This document shows positions 12,168 to 23,535 of a stretch of 61,512 bases of DNA, piece after piece; position 1 is the first letter of the stretch; each line of letters begins with the position of its first letter. The notes under the pieces are model-generated. The model had not been told where the DNA came from. It ran no database searches and worked only from the letters and a program-made list of their open reading frames with translations. A program made the position numbers and the translations under genes. Source of the DNA: Chara braunii. Its lineage: Eukaryota; Streptophyta; Charophyceae; Charales; Characeae. The stretch spans positions 866,431 to 927,942 of the forward strand of contig BFEA01000561.1 of the NCBI GenBank assembly GCA_003427395.1, in the 5' to 3' direction.

Positions 12168-12227
12168 NNNNNNNNNNNNNNNNNNNNNNNNNNNNNNNNN
12201 NNNNNNNNNNNNNNNNNNNNNNNNNNN
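12168..12227. other. Assembly gap (60 N)
   Basis: Lies inside the family A minisatellite, so the true copy number is unknown. Confidence 1.
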
Positions 12228-12336
12228 AATAGCATGAACGGTGTGATAAGAGTAGCAAGGCTCCGAGAAGCCTGCCTTATCGCAATAATGGCACGGACGG
12301 TGTGATAAGAGTAGCAAGGCTCCGAGAAGACTGCCT

Positions 12337-12857
12337 CAATAGAAAAATTTCCCTGAATTAAATATTCATTCTATAGTAAAATTACATTCTAAATTTTAAA
12401 ATTTCATTCCATCTTAAAAAATGTCATTCCAATTTTAAACTTTCCCGTCTTACTTGAAAACTTTCATTCCAAGAATGGGGTATCCCTTTTTATTTGAACT
12501 GCATGCTAGAGATGGAATGAAAGTCTGGATGAGTTCATGAAATATTTTAATTACACTGTCATTCTAAGTAAGGATTTTCAGTCCTAAATAGGTTAATCCA
12601 ATCTAAATTATAAGATATTTACTGTAATAGAATGAAAGTTTAATTAAAACATTTCAGAATCTCGTTCAGACTTTCACTCCAACTTGAATAAATAGATGTA
12701 GTTGGAAGGAAAAACTCATATTTAGACAAAAACTTATCAAATAAAACTGGAAATTTTAAAATTGGACAAAACATTGAAATGATAATTTATTAATATAAGG
12801 ATTTTTTTTTATGGAATGTTTTTTCAACTTTTATTTCTCGCGGGAATTTTTTTGTTG
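12337..12857. mobile_element. 521-bp AT-rich MITE-like insertion
   Basis: It splits one family A unit exactly. The left flank ends CTGCCT and the right flank resumes CTTATCGC, while the matching unit in the right LTR reads uninterrupted CTGCCTTATCGC. This defines an empty site and a 2-bp (CT) overlap. The ends are imperfect inverted repeats: CAATAGAAAAATTTCCC at the left, and the right end reversed is CAACAAAAAAATTCCCG. The interior has many TTTCATTCCA/TGGAATGAAAG motifs and no ORF. Superfamily not assigned. Confidence 0.75.
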
Positions 12858-13110
12858 CTTATCGCAATAATGGCACAGACGGTGTGATAGGAGGAGCAAG
12901 GCACCGAAATGCCTGCCCTATTGCCCAGCCGCATGGATCTAGAAAGTGGTAGTAAGATGAGCGAGGCTCAGAGAAGCCCGCCTTATCACCATTTGACCTT
13001 GATCTAATGCAAGACAGTAAATAGGCGAAGCAAGACCCTCGAGGTCTGCCCTATCACAAACAGATGCCAGTAAAAAATGGGTAGATTCCGATAGGTCTAC
13101 CATACTACAA

Positions 13111-14604
13111 CTAACCTTTTCCATATAACTGAATCAATCAATTACTAACGAGTTATTTCCGATTCTATTGAGGAGAGGATAAGTGAGATTTTGGTCCTAA
13201 GAGACTTATCACTCTATCTTGTAACTTCTGATTTGATTTCAATCATATGATTCCTCTCTAAGATGAATTGACGATTTTGCTTGTGCTTGCCAGGAAAAAA
13301 ACCAAGAATGAGACTTTGGTAAACAATATTAAAAAAATGATTTATGTAGGATCACTGGGTCGGAGGAACTGGAAATGAACTTTGTTCATTACCTAAACCA
13401 ATAGGGCAACAACCTAACAGTAAGATAAGGATAGAGGTTAGACAGTGGGTCATCAATGAGCATCGATCTCCAAGTCTCAAGTTCAGAAGGAATCTTTTAG
13501 ACCCCAACGTAGAAAAGAGAATGTTAAGTTTCTTTCGGACTGTGCTGTGCAAACAGGTTTCATCAGTCTTGGAGAGAAGTACGAAAGAGAACTGTAAGGA
13601 AGTGCAATTCTGTTATCATTGGATAATAGGTTGGTAGAATTCTGACTCAACTTCCACATGGCTTGATACCCACACCTAAGACAAAACCACGAAAAGGAAC
13701 GGACATATCTTTCCCTGTATCTAAACCTGAAGTGTCCTGGTTACTCTCGAAGGTCGTCTTTGAAAGGTGAGGGGGCTGGGCAAAGGGAGTCAGGAGTAGG
13801 AAGGAGTGTTGTTTCAAGGTTTTGGGGAGTGGGGGACTTGCTATGAATGGGTTAAAGGTTGACGCTTGTAGCGCATTCTGTGTCTACATTTGTAAGCGTG
13901 TATGTGACTTTCTTGCATTGGTACAGGTATCTCGGTCGGACAGGGTGCACCGCAATTGTGAAAGTGAGGTCTGCCGCTCATTCGTCCCTCTTTAATATAC
14001 ACATATATTTATACATCTATGAGCAAGGCTGTGTTCTGGCCAAACTTAGGCAGGTTATTGTCTGAGATTCTACAAAGATTTTGAGAAAGTGGGAGGATTG
14101 CAAAATGTGTGTTAGACATTGGCATTGTCTCAAATGGTCAACAAGAAACGTAAACTCACCATCATGGGTAGCTAAGCGTGGAAGACTGTCCGAAAAGTCG
14201 ACCTGATTAGATAGTCGGTCCGAGGAAGTTAGCACATCGGGGCGCGATATACGAGTCAGTCCCAAGACGTTTTACCGCACGTATGCCTATGCTACGGTGA
14301 TCGAGAAAACGCCCTCGACTGACCTACCTCTGCGATTGCATAAAAAAGTCTTCGCACGTGGGTCAGTAGCTCAGCAGGGATACGCCCACCTAAACTTGAA
14401 GGATGGTGACAACTCCTGCAGGTGGAGGTAATGTTGTACCTTGCGGGATCCCTAACATGTCGTAGGGATTCGCGAGAGGTATAACACGCGCGCACGGTCG
14501 AAGTGGTATTTTCGCTAAGGTGACTCAAAACTCCTGCGTGATGCGACCGTGAGATCCGACAATAAAATACTTTGCGTCTCGGTGTGGGACTGACGCGTGC
14601 GACA
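13111..14604 (+). other. 3' part of left LTR, no gene seen
   Basis: Collinear with 28779-30300 reversed. It ends in GTGCGACA at 14604 and is followed by ACGCGTTC, which is not a primer-binding site. Confidence 0.6.
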
Positions 14605-15790
14605 ACGCGTTCAAACTGATATAATAGTGGACGTATGCAAGAGAAAAAATGTTGAATACAACTTCAAGCCGATTCAACATGACCTCTACATGGTGTGGAA
14701 AACATCCTGACTGCCACTGTATTCAGATATTGCCTCCCTTACCTTGCTTTTATGTGAACACGATATATCACTAATCCTGTTCACTCGCCAATTTATACCG
14801 GTTGGTGCTCATTGCGCATTAAGCAATTAATATTATTAATAATTAATTACATTCATTACTTAAATGTATAATTAAACGTTATGCCTGGTAATTGCAAATT
14901 GAAAGATTGTCTGAATTTCTAAACTTGGTCTATGTTTAACACCCTCCGGAAGATTACCCTTGTCTGAGCAATCAACCATCAAGCAATGAGGCTAGAGATA
15001 TCGCATGTCCGAGAGAGCGTGAAAGAGAGAGGGGGGGGGCGGGGGGGGAGGTGAGCGAAAAAGAGAGAAGGGAGAGTGGGAATATATGAGCCAGAGAAAG
15101 TGAGGGAGAGAGGATAGAGAGTGTGCAACTGAGTTCTCATGCCTATGCACGATTCTACAGAGAAAAGAGGGACTGTACCTGCAACGTACCTCTAGTTGTT
15201 CTTACTTACAACCAGGGCTATCAGACTGTTTTGCTTGTTCGGCCTGTGGGACCACGCCGTGGCCCGATACCACAGACCGTGTGCTCATTCAGTCCAGTCC
15301 AGTCCTGCCCGGTACCACTGTCGGTACCAGGCCAGTCCAATCCAATTCAGTCAGTGCGTTGGGGGTATACCCCATCATTTACACACTTCGGAGTATGTGC
15401 GTGTTGAATCTGCGATGGAGTTGCCTTGTCCCTTCCATATCCATCTCCATCTCTCCCATCCCCATCGCTTTGTCTTGATCTTGACGGATCGTCACCCCGA
15501 CGGGTCCGTCACACTAGTATTAGAGCGAGAACGATCTCGACTCCCACCCACCCCATCTCGCAAGCGGGAAAAATTGTGTAATGCCAATAGCGAGATTTTG
15601 GCATGTTTTCAACCATTTTCAGAGCAAACAGACGGGAAAACAATGCAGCATGGAGAGAGTGGAACGTGGTGAGAAAGGAGAGCGCGTAAGCACCGATGCC
15701 ATCACATGTGCGCGTGCCATGCGCTCACACTGCCCCACTGCCCCGACCCGACCCGCTCCCATATTATATATATCAAGATCTAAGATATAT
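14605..15790. other. Unassigned sequence between LTR and retroelement remains
   Basis: Includes a G-rich purine stretch near 15025-15055 and short repeats of CAGTCC and CGGTACC near 15290-15335. A plus-strand open frame at 15196-15672 shows no recognisable domain and biased composition, and I do not call it a gene. Confidence 0.45.
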
Positions 15791-15870
15791 GTTGCTGCTA
15801 GGGTTTGAACCTGGGCAACTAACAACCATACACGTGCGTAGCTAGTGCTGTAACACACTGGTCAGGCTCC
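15791..15870 (-). mobile_element. tRNA-derived SINE head or tRNA pseudogene
   Basis: The minus strand contains TGACCAGTGTG (A-box-like). About 45 nt later comes CCAGGTTCAAACCCTAGCAGC, a good B box with flanking T-arm complementarity. It lies about 90 bp from a dispersed repeat. Not a convincing functional tRNA. Confidence 0.5.
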
Positions 15871-15960
15871 ATACATGTTACAGTAGTATGGCACGTTGGT
15901 GTTGAAAAGTGTCACTCCAGCTATTTACCCCCCTTTCCCTATCCCCCGTCGGCGAGCGGC

Positions 15961-16252
15961 AGATGAATGAACGATGCTTCTTTAAAAATAGGCCAGATAA
16001 ATGAGATTTTCAAAACCAATTGAACTATCGTCAGGTTGCCATTTAGGGTTGTGCCCTCCAACTCTTTGATCTTAGCTCGGTGAGACACGCACCTCGGGGT
16101 CATTTGTATATATATAAAACCAATATTTGAGTTGAAATCAAAATTTGTTGACTCTTTGCTTGTCTGAAACCAACAAAACAAACATCTCATTCAAAGACGA
16201 TTGCAAAATAACTTTCCTCGTTGAAAAAAGTTCGCCCATATCGTAGTACGGT
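15961..16252 (-). repeat. Dispersed repeat, copy 2
   Basis: Reverse-orientation copy of 2929-3213 with sharp ends. The central dinucleotide tract is shorter (TATATATA). Confidence 0.85.
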
Positions 16253-16739
16253 TCTTCAAACATACGCATATAATCAATTAAGCATCGGATCGTACAATCC
16301 TTTACTGACTTCACACAAGACACTGATCCGCCCGTTCCTCTACCACCATCTTCAGGCCTCAAATGAGTCAAATAGTGATAGACGAAGGGAGATACACATT
16401 AAAAAAAAGATGACTCAAACCATAGACAATGATTCACTCACAAGTGTGAAAAGTGTTTGTGGTCACCAACTCATTCCCCTTTTGAACATATATATAAATA
16501 CAAGTATATTACAACGAGTCAGACTTGCGACTCATCTCTCTCAACGTCATGCACTCTCTCGTACTACCACCTATTCTAAGCTTCTATTTCTACAAAATCT
16601 TAAGAAAAGAAAACTTGTCCCTTCCCAAACTGCACTCTACTCAAACACTTAACTTACTTAGGAAATTTCAAACAATTATTTACTTCTAATCTGAGAAAGT
16701 GATTGTCAGCCCTAGCATCCGATGAAACTCTACTCTGCC
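16253..16739. other. Unassigned AT-rich spacer
   Basis: Short TA tracts, no gene seen. A plus-strand open frame (16221-16652) overlaps the dispersed repeat and has no recognisable domain. Confidence 0.45.
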
Positions 16740-18990
16740 ACCTTAATGTGTCATGGGGATTATCTGTCCAGTGATGGTAACCAACCCTCCCTGTGAGTCA
16801 AACCCGACCATCTCTTTCTTAATGTACTCGGCCAATATTGCACAGTCATCTCGGAAGTGTTATTCTTTTGTGCAAAAGAAACACCCACTTCTGGCCTTGT
16901 TGTTATCTGACCTTCTTTTTGTGAGGCCGGGTTGAAGTTTCTGTCTGACTCCCAACCCCTTTCGATGATTCCACTCCAGGCTGCCCATTCCTCTTGATGC
17001 CCCCCTGCCGAGGCAAAGTCAAGCATTCACTTTTTTTTCCCTCTGAAGCAGGAGGCCCTTCAATCCTTGGCTCTTCTGGTGGCCTCTTTCTGGAGGGTCC
17101 TCCCTTTCCAACCTCAGTCTGCTCACCCTTCCTTTTCTCTTGTTTTCTTGACAGAGGATCCTTCCTTTCTCCTGCTGTCATCTTAATCTCAAACCCTTCC
17201 TCATTCTTTCACTCCATCACTCTTCTAGTCTCCTTCTCTTTCTCCTGGTGGCTCAGTTTGAGTTCTTCCATCCCTTTCATTATCTCATCCCATCTCTTTT
17301 CCCATATCCGACTTATCTTTTCCCTTTCTGTAATCTTTTGTTCCAAATCTTCCCCCTGCTCTTTGATCCCTGAGCACAAACCCTCAACTTTCTTCTCTAT
17401 CTTCTCCCTCTCTGCCACTTCGTCTTCCAACTCCTTGCTTTTCTGGGTCAGGGAAACCTCCAATGTACTTACTTGTTTTAACAATTCTTCCTTCCCCTTC
17501 TTCAAATCTTCCACTTCCTTTCTCATCCCTTTCTAACCCTCTGTCAGTCTTGTTACATGGGCATCCCTCTCCTCTTCCTTTTTCCTCAACTAGCTCATCT
17601 CCTTCAGGAGCCCAGAGATATAATCTGCAAATCCTTGGATGAAGAGTTCAGTGCTTCCCCTGAGCTCTGACTGAAGCCCCTTCCCCAATGCATCCAAGTC
17701 CTCGCCAATTTCCTTCTTATCTCTTCCTCTCTCCATCTCCCCCAGTTTCCTTGTCACTTCCGCATGCTCCTAAAAACGTCCGGTGCACTTCTCATCCAAC
17801 ATCTCATGCAGTCCCATCAATTTGGGCATGTTGGTGGAGTGCTTGTAACATACCACCATCTCAGAGACCAACATGCTCTCAAATGTTATATTCCAAGATG
17901 AATTCACAGGCAGATCATCGTGCTGGAGCATCTTGATCACATAGTCTCTCCACCCTTTCTTTCAGTTCTCCCTTTGAGCTATTTCCCCTTTGCTTATTTA
18001 TTTTTCCTTTGCTTCCTCTTTCTTCTAGGATGTCCCTTTACATTCCACTCTTATCCCATCCTCCTTCTCTTCTTCCACTTCCATATCCTTTCATGATCCC
18101 CGTTTCTTCTCTCTTCCTCTTATCTCAATTCCGTTCCTACCATCCTCAACTGACTTTCTCACTTCAGTCTTTTTTGTCCTTGGTGCCTCACTCACCCCTT
18201 GGTCTTTCTCCTGCTCCACTGCTGCCTCCTTCTTTCCCTTCTCCTCCTTTTCCACTGCCTGATCCGACCCTCTTCTTTTGTCCTTGGGAAAAGTCTTAGG
18301 CATGCTTTTCAAGTTCCTCAAGGGTATTTTTTCTTCCTCCCCTTCTTCCTAAGCCTTTTCTCTGTAACTCATCCTTCTCTCTTCCAATCCACAACCCCTT
18401 TTCTTGTAGCCTTTCCTTTTTAGTCTGGTCTTGCCTCAGCTGGGGTGTATGTTATTTGCAGCCTTATCAATATCCCTTGCCAAGTGCAAGTCTCTTCTAC
18501 AATCCTTTTCACTTCCTCACTCTCACTTTTCTCTGTCCTTTCTATCAACCTTTTCTTCTTTTCCTCATCATTCCACCCACCTTTCTCTGCAGATAGCTGT
18601 AGGTTGTCGACAAAGTTATCCAAGTTCGTCCAATCAAATGTTAAATCATCCTCAATCTCATCCTTGATAAAAACTGCCATAGCTTGACTACGCAAGTCTT
18701 CCACCTCAGGTAGTCTGCAGTCAATTTTTCAATCTTCTTCTTCCAATCCCCACTTTTAGTCACTATCGAGAGCTTTTGTCTTGTCATCCCACTCTCTTCT
18801 GAAGGCATACTCCTCGAAGTCCCTCAAGAGTATATGCAGATTATCCCCCGACCTGTAGACTGATAGCTCCTCCAAGTTCCTTGATATTTTCTGATTCCTC
18901 CTCTGCCCTCCCTTTCTCAAGGTTGGTCAAGAGGGACCTGTCATCCTTCCTCTCTAGGTCATGGCCACTTCTCCTCAAGGGTCATGCCTG
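16740..18990 (-). pseudogene. Gag polyprotein remnant of a second gypsy family (element 3)
   Basis: Read on the minus strand from about 18990, blocks appear in gag order. An acidic N-terminal region at 18420-18704 includes FVDNLQLSAEKGGWNDEEKK. A Lys/Glu-rich charged stretch follows (18091-18321), then a long coiled-coil at 17209-17526 with heptad-like KEELLKQVSTLEVSLTQKSK. A basic linker at 16903-17181 leads to a CCHC knuckle at 16842-16883 of the form CFFCTKE-stop-HFRDDC. The stop replaces one residue between the second Cys and the His. After the knuckle a conserved-looking tail runs to about 16740. Several in-frame stops show it is dead. It lies just past the integrase of element 1 and belongs to a different gag type, so I read it as a separate fragment. 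Confidence 0.65.
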
Positions 18991-19097
18991 CACACAGAGA
19001 GGAAGCAATGACATGTACAAGGATCAACCATCATCATCAAGGCAACACTTCACATCATCAACATAAGTTTGACAAGACATCCTTCACCTGTGCTTAT

Positions 19098-19165
19098 ATA
19101 CATATATATATATGTATATATATATATATATGTATATAGTCATATATATATGTATATATATATGC
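19098..19165. repeat. (TA)n / TATATG microsatellite
   Basis: ATATATATGTATATA-type repeats separate the end of element 1 integrase from the element 3 gag remnant. Confidence 0.9.
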
Positions 19166-19195
19166 ATACACCCACTCACTTAAACTCGTTTGTTA

Positions 19196-20434
19196 ACTTG
19201 TGCTCACCTCTTCTCTGATTTTGAATTTCTTCAGTTTGGACCATGAAACCCGGTCTCTTCTTGGAGTTCTGTCCATTTCTTCCAACTCATAGGCCCCATG
19301 AAGTCCCGGTTTCCTGATTCTGAAAGGTCCTCGCCAACGCTTGTCCAACTTTCACGACAACTGTTTTTTTAAGGAATAGTCATAAAGTAATACAACATCC
19401 CCAACTTGCAACGGTTCGACCCTCACTCTGGGGAGTTTGTCCCACCTTTCTTTGTCCTTTTCACAACTGTCTGCCACCCCCGTGGCTGCTTCCCGAATCA
19501 TTTCCTCCGTGGCGCTAATCTGTCTTGCCCTAAGGTCAAGTAACTCTTCAAATGTCAGGTCATTCTCCAAGTCATGTCTGCGCCATGTCTATAGAAAACT
19601 TTCTATCGGGAATGTGGCATGTCGATCGTACCAGAGGGTCGCTGACGCATATCCCGTCGTCCTCTTGACCGTGACATTTTTCACAAAGAATACCGTTCTC
19701 AAAAATTTCGACCAGAGATTCGGCTTCCCATCGATCCACTTGACAAGCAAGTTTGTAATGGTACTATGAACCCTTTCAAATGACGCGTTTGCTTGTGGGC
19801 GAGCCCGAGTCGTGTAGTTGCCTATTACTCCCAATTCTTTCAGTAATTATTTCACTTCTCTACACGTAAACTCCGATCCTCTGTCCATCGTGAATTCCAT
19901 TACGAATGGATACCTGAGGTAGTATTCCTTAATGCATTCTGCCAGCGTCACTCCAGTCCTGTTCCTAATGACCTTGCCATCGACAAACCCGGTAAGGTTA
20001 TCCTTGACGTCAAATATATAATTATATCCACCGAGCCCTAGCGGCATGGCCAATAGGTCCAAATGAACAACCGCCCCCACATCTTTGATATACCTGGGAT
20101 GCAAAGGCTTCTTATACTTGATTGGCGATCGTACTTGATATGAAACACGTGATTCATAATACTTACGAATCATTTCAAACATCCTTTCCCAATAGTAACG
20201 TTTCATCGCCTTCCTGTAGGTAGCTGCAAAACTTCGATGTCCCCCAACTATCCCATCATGCAGTGCAACTATAACATCAATCTGACGACTCTTTCCACAT
20301 ACTACTCGCTGTGGTGGTCCCCGCTTATCCCTGATGAATAAATGGTCTCTCCTTACTACATAAAGATCTCTCATGTGAAGAGTCTTCTCACTAACTTCTC
20401 TCTCTCTTTTGTCTCCTGAAAGGAGTAACCCCAT
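19196..20434 (-). pseudogene. Integrase of Ty3/gypsy element 1 (decayed)
   Basis: The N-terminal zinc-binding domain keeps both histidines (HDGIVGGH) and the YYWERMF motif, but the expected CxxC reads SRVSYQ, so both cysteines are lost. The catalytic core keeps the first Asp (VHLDLL), the second Asp (FTMDRGSEF) and, after a stop near 19840, the Glu (ANASFERVH). The C-terminal part has VGDVVLLYD at about 19385-19410. An in-frame TGA follows, then a KRWRGPFRIRK stretch with the GPF motif typical of chromovirus-like or plant gypsy integrases. The frame ends near 19196. Order after RNase H fits Ty3/gypsy rather than Ty1/copia. Confidence 0.9.
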
Positions 20435-20961
20435 TTCTAGGTAGAATCCATCATACTCTTCTCATAAATCTTCTGAAATCTTCCCTTGCTCAAATTCCTC
20501 CTCTTTCTCCTCATCAAATTCATAATCATCCCCAATTACTATTTCATCAGCTTTCACCACACTCCCCTCGTCATTCGATTGGACTTGTAAGAGGGAATTC
20601 ATTAAGTAGTACATTCTACCCATCATAGCTACTTGTTCGTCTGCTTGTCGGCCTCATGCCTCGACCGTTCGTGGTTCATCCATCACCCTATAGTTCTCGG
20701 CTAAGGCCAACTCCATCATCCATTCCGCGTTTCTTTCTCCCCATGAGTCCTCCTCTACTATCGGTGTAAGTATCAAGGCGGGTTCCCTCATAAACTCAGG
20801 AGGCGGATGCCACATCGGATTTCCTCTCTTCATTGCCTTACTTTCAACGAACATAGCTCAACAATTGACATGAGTGTGCATATCATTCCCTTATTCTAAA
20901 AATTTGTCTACTGGAGGTGCCTCCTCTTCCGACCCTGCTTGATCTCCCCATTCAATTCTAC

Positions 20962-21285
20962 TCATACCATCAGCTCTATTCTTGTTTCTTGGGATACGTT
21001 CCAACTGAAAATCAAACATCCATATATATAGGTCAGCCACCTGGCTATGGTGAGGTCTGATGGTGAATTTTTTTTGAGGGAATACATGACCATTGTTGGG
21101 TCAATCCTGAGGATAAAACTCCTTCCGAAAAGGTAATGCCTGAAAATTCTTAGGCAGTGCAGGACTGCCAAGACTTCCTTTTTGAATTGTGAGTAGTTCC
21201 GCTCCGTCGAGTTGAGTGTTCGACTTTCGAACCTCAGCGGTCTTTCCTTCCCGCTACTGTCTGCCTGGATCAAGACGTCTCCCAA
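20962..21285 (-). pseudogene. RNase H domain of element 1 pol
   Basis: Contains RPLRFESRTLNSTERNY and KKEVLAVLHCLRIFRHYLFG, then SFILRIDPTMVMYSLKK. This is the usual gypsy RNase H layout following RT. It is followed on the minus strand by a degraded linker to about 20440, including an acidic segment at 20654-20854, before integrase begins. It degrades the RNA strand of the RNA-DNA hybrid during reverse transcription in intact relatives. Confidence 0.85.
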
Positions 21286-21557
21286 GGTGTTGGCCCAACA
21301 CCGGTCTCAACTATGAAAGGTTTTTCCATAGTTGCATCAAAATCAGGCACCCCCAACACTAAACCCCCTTCTTTGAATTCCCTTTTCAACTCTTCAACTA
21401 CTTCTTCTTGAAGGTCACCTCACTCCCAGTTCTGATCCTTTCGTACAAGCTTCCTCAGATGCTCTGTTTTGGTTGCAAATCTCTCTATGAACCTCCTCCA
21501 AAATCCACAGGTTCTAAGGAAGCTACAAACTTTTCCAACATTTCTGAAGGGAGTAGG

Positions 21558-22447
21558 TCATTTTACGATTTTGTCAGTCTTCTTACCATTGGGTCGTCGA
21601 CCAAATTCAATGCATACATATCCCAGAATGATCACTTCCTTCACACAATGCATTGACTTCACGCCACTGGCAGTGAGGTTGTACTCTTCTAAGAGAGATA
21701 TAACCTCTCTTAATCCTTGGACGTGCTGCCATACGAACCTTCTTATCCCAGGAGCCACTTCTGATTCATCTTTCTCGATAGGGCCCTTGACGGCAAGGTC
21801 GTCAATGTATGGCTCAGTGATCAGAGGGCTGATAGGTTGCATCACCCTGATCATACTGCGCTGCACCATGGCCACAACGTTGGTCCACCCTTGGGGTGCA
21901 ACATTCATATGGACTAACCCTCTAGGTGTGTGCGTTGCCGTTATAGGATGGTCCGCAGGATAGACCAAATTGATCATACCCGGAATAAAGGTCAATAAGG
22001 GATACAACCGATCTTCCCGCGCACGATTCAGACAACTGATCAGCATTAGGCGATCCCCCAGCATCCCTCACGGTCGCTGCATTCAATCGTTGGAGGTCTT
22101 GTACTCATTCGAGCACCCCGTTCGCTAAAATATCCCGCAACATTCGTACGAATTTGCCCATCTAGGTACTCCACCACCTTTCTATGATCTTCGGGATTGG
22201 GGTACTTAGCCCCTCGAACATTCCACGGCTCATGAGGCACTGTATGGATGCGGATCATTTCGATTTTGTCAACATCCAGCCGTCCACGCTGGTCATCACT
22301 GAAAGCATATGCTCCATGCTTCTCGCGTATCAGGTCCTTTACCAAAGCTTCTTCTTGCCTCGTTAGGAAATTTGGTTCGTCTATTATCAAATCCTTTCCA
22401 GTCTCCTTATTGATGCGACAAGGTTCATTTTTAATACTTTCCTTCAT
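21558..22447 (-). pseudogene. Reverse transcriptase of element 1 pol (frameshifted)
   Basis: An N-terminal block (22140-22447) ends in YPNPEDHRKVVEYLDGQI. A deletion has removed part of the fingers region, and then a different frame carries DLQRLNA near 22090. Motif A (SLIDLYSGYDQF) reads at about 21964-22010 in another frame. The following block at 21558-21960 has HMNVAPQGWTN and the intact catalytic YIDD at 21799-21810, then a LLEEYNLTASG thumb-side segment. At least two frameshifts separate these parts, so no active enzyme can be made. Confidence 0.9.
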
Positions 22448-22524
22448 TTATCGTATCAACGCTCTCCCTTGTTCGTAATATACTTCTTCCTCCTTACTTA
22501 CCAAAACTGGGTGACTTTTCTTGT

Positions 22525-23535
22525 CTACCGTCTTGTACCGCCTTTTGGAACCCTGTTTGAGCCCCACCCTAAAAAATGCTGGCCAGCTGCTTGCGCATTC
22601 GGCATTTGTGGCCCTACCATCTGAGGAGGAGGAGAACGATATACAAGATCAACTATCCCGCCTTCCGGGTCTTCCTGGACTCTTTCGGCGAGTCCTCTGA
22701 CGGCATCAGGGTCAGCCATCCAATAGGCTGACACCGACTCGACTGCATCACTAATACTTGATAGGCTCAATACGAGCCCACCGACTTCCTCATCGTCCGT
22801 TTCTTCTCCGTCCTCCCATTCTAGTTTTCTCCGCCTATTCTCTGACTCTTCAAACGTGTAAAATCCCGCATTGAGCCGGTTCTTCGAACTATGAGGCCCG
22901 GTATTTCTACATGTAATTACTTCAAAATTTCCACAGGCGGGATCACACAAAATAACGAATATGGTGCTGTCATGTTTGTTCATAATGAGCGCCTCGGACC
23001 TGCACAAGAAGGATCTGCCTAGTAAAATCGGAAAGTCCAAACTGGGCATAACGTAGAAGCACGTGCGCACCTTGACCCTTCCTATCTCTATTACAACATT
23101 AGAAGCAACTTCCGTGTATCCGGTATTGTCACTAGCTCCATTGAGGAATCCACATTCATTCTCATAAATTTGTAGCCCCAATCTCTCCACAGTTTCCTCA
23201 TTTATGATGTTCATTTCGGCCTCTGTATCAACCATGCCTGGACACATCTTCCTTTTGATCATAATATCTACGGACCCGGTCCCCACGAATTTCCAGTTCA
23301 TCTTGCTTCCTGCAACGCTCCAATTTGCTTCTTTTGGAATCAAGTCTCCTATTCGGACTGTGGCTATTCTCCTGCGTGACAACCTAGCTTTCACAATTTC
23401 TCTTAACCTTGGGGTTGAAGCAAGAATCTCTCTTAGATTCAACAACTCATTGTGACCTTCCAACAACTTATTTACTAGTCTCTCCATGTCAACTCCTTCT
23501 TCGATCGAAGTCTGATACTTCCGTTTCTTGCCCAC
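22525..23535 (-). pseudogene. Aspartic protease region of element 1 pol
   Basis: A 336-codon frame without internal stops. The protease core includes CPGMVDTEAEMNII at about 23200-23240, where the usual D-T/S-G triad reads D-T-E, and the flap-side motif PILLGRSFL near 23005-23030. Its N-terminal 90 residues resemble the linker after the gag knuckle, and its C-terminal third is acidic (WEDGEETDDEEVGG) and leads toward RT. The Gly-to-Glu change next to the catalytic Asp predicts an inactive protease. The open frame is the longest intact piece of this element. Confidence 0.8.

Larger units (their letters stand above)
11722..13110 (+). repeat. Hairpin minisatellite, family A, left LTR
   Basis: About 13 units of roughly 60 bp, interrupted by an N gap and a 521-bp insertion. 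A typical unit (12245-12281) is GATAAG, 7 nt, AGGCT, loop CCGAGA, AGCCT, 2 nt, CTTATC, which folds into a two-part stem. Diverged units keep pairing. The unit at 12886 uses GATAGG/CCTATT and AGGCA/TGCCT. The unit at 13021 uses ATAGG/CCTAT and AGACC/GGTCT. The last unit near 13078 uses GGTAGA/TCTACC. Spacers between hairpins (GCAATAATGGCACGGACGG) are also repeated. In phase with the LTR, the loop strand is the LTR sense strand. Confidence 0.9.
3999..14604 (+). mobile_element. Giant LTR, left copy (10.6 kb with insertions)
   Basis: The segment begins TGTCGGACC and ends GTGCGACA, the TG...CA form of an LTR. Over its whole length it is collinear with the reverse complement of 28779-37925, whose end abuts a primer-binding site. 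Shared landmarks include the terminal palindrome, a tRNA-like segment, (TTA)n tracts and the hairpin minisatellite. Private features are a 2.2-kb insertion bounded by direct repeats (6372-8608) and a 521-bp insertion (12337-12857). It also lacks about 530 bp present in the other copy near 36240-36900. No primer-binding site follows at 14605, and I see no target-site duplication, so it is a solo or detached LTR. Conserved coding capacity of its own is not apparent. Confidence 0.75.

Noticed and set aside
11722-13110. CRISPR-like array of palindromic repeats
   Set aside because: Spacers are themselves repeated, the genome is eukaryotic, no cas genes are present, and repeats vary in their stems. 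It is a hairpin minisatellite.
15025-15055. G-quadruplex regulatory element
   Set aside because: G-rich purine tract only; no gene or promoter nearby to give it meaning.
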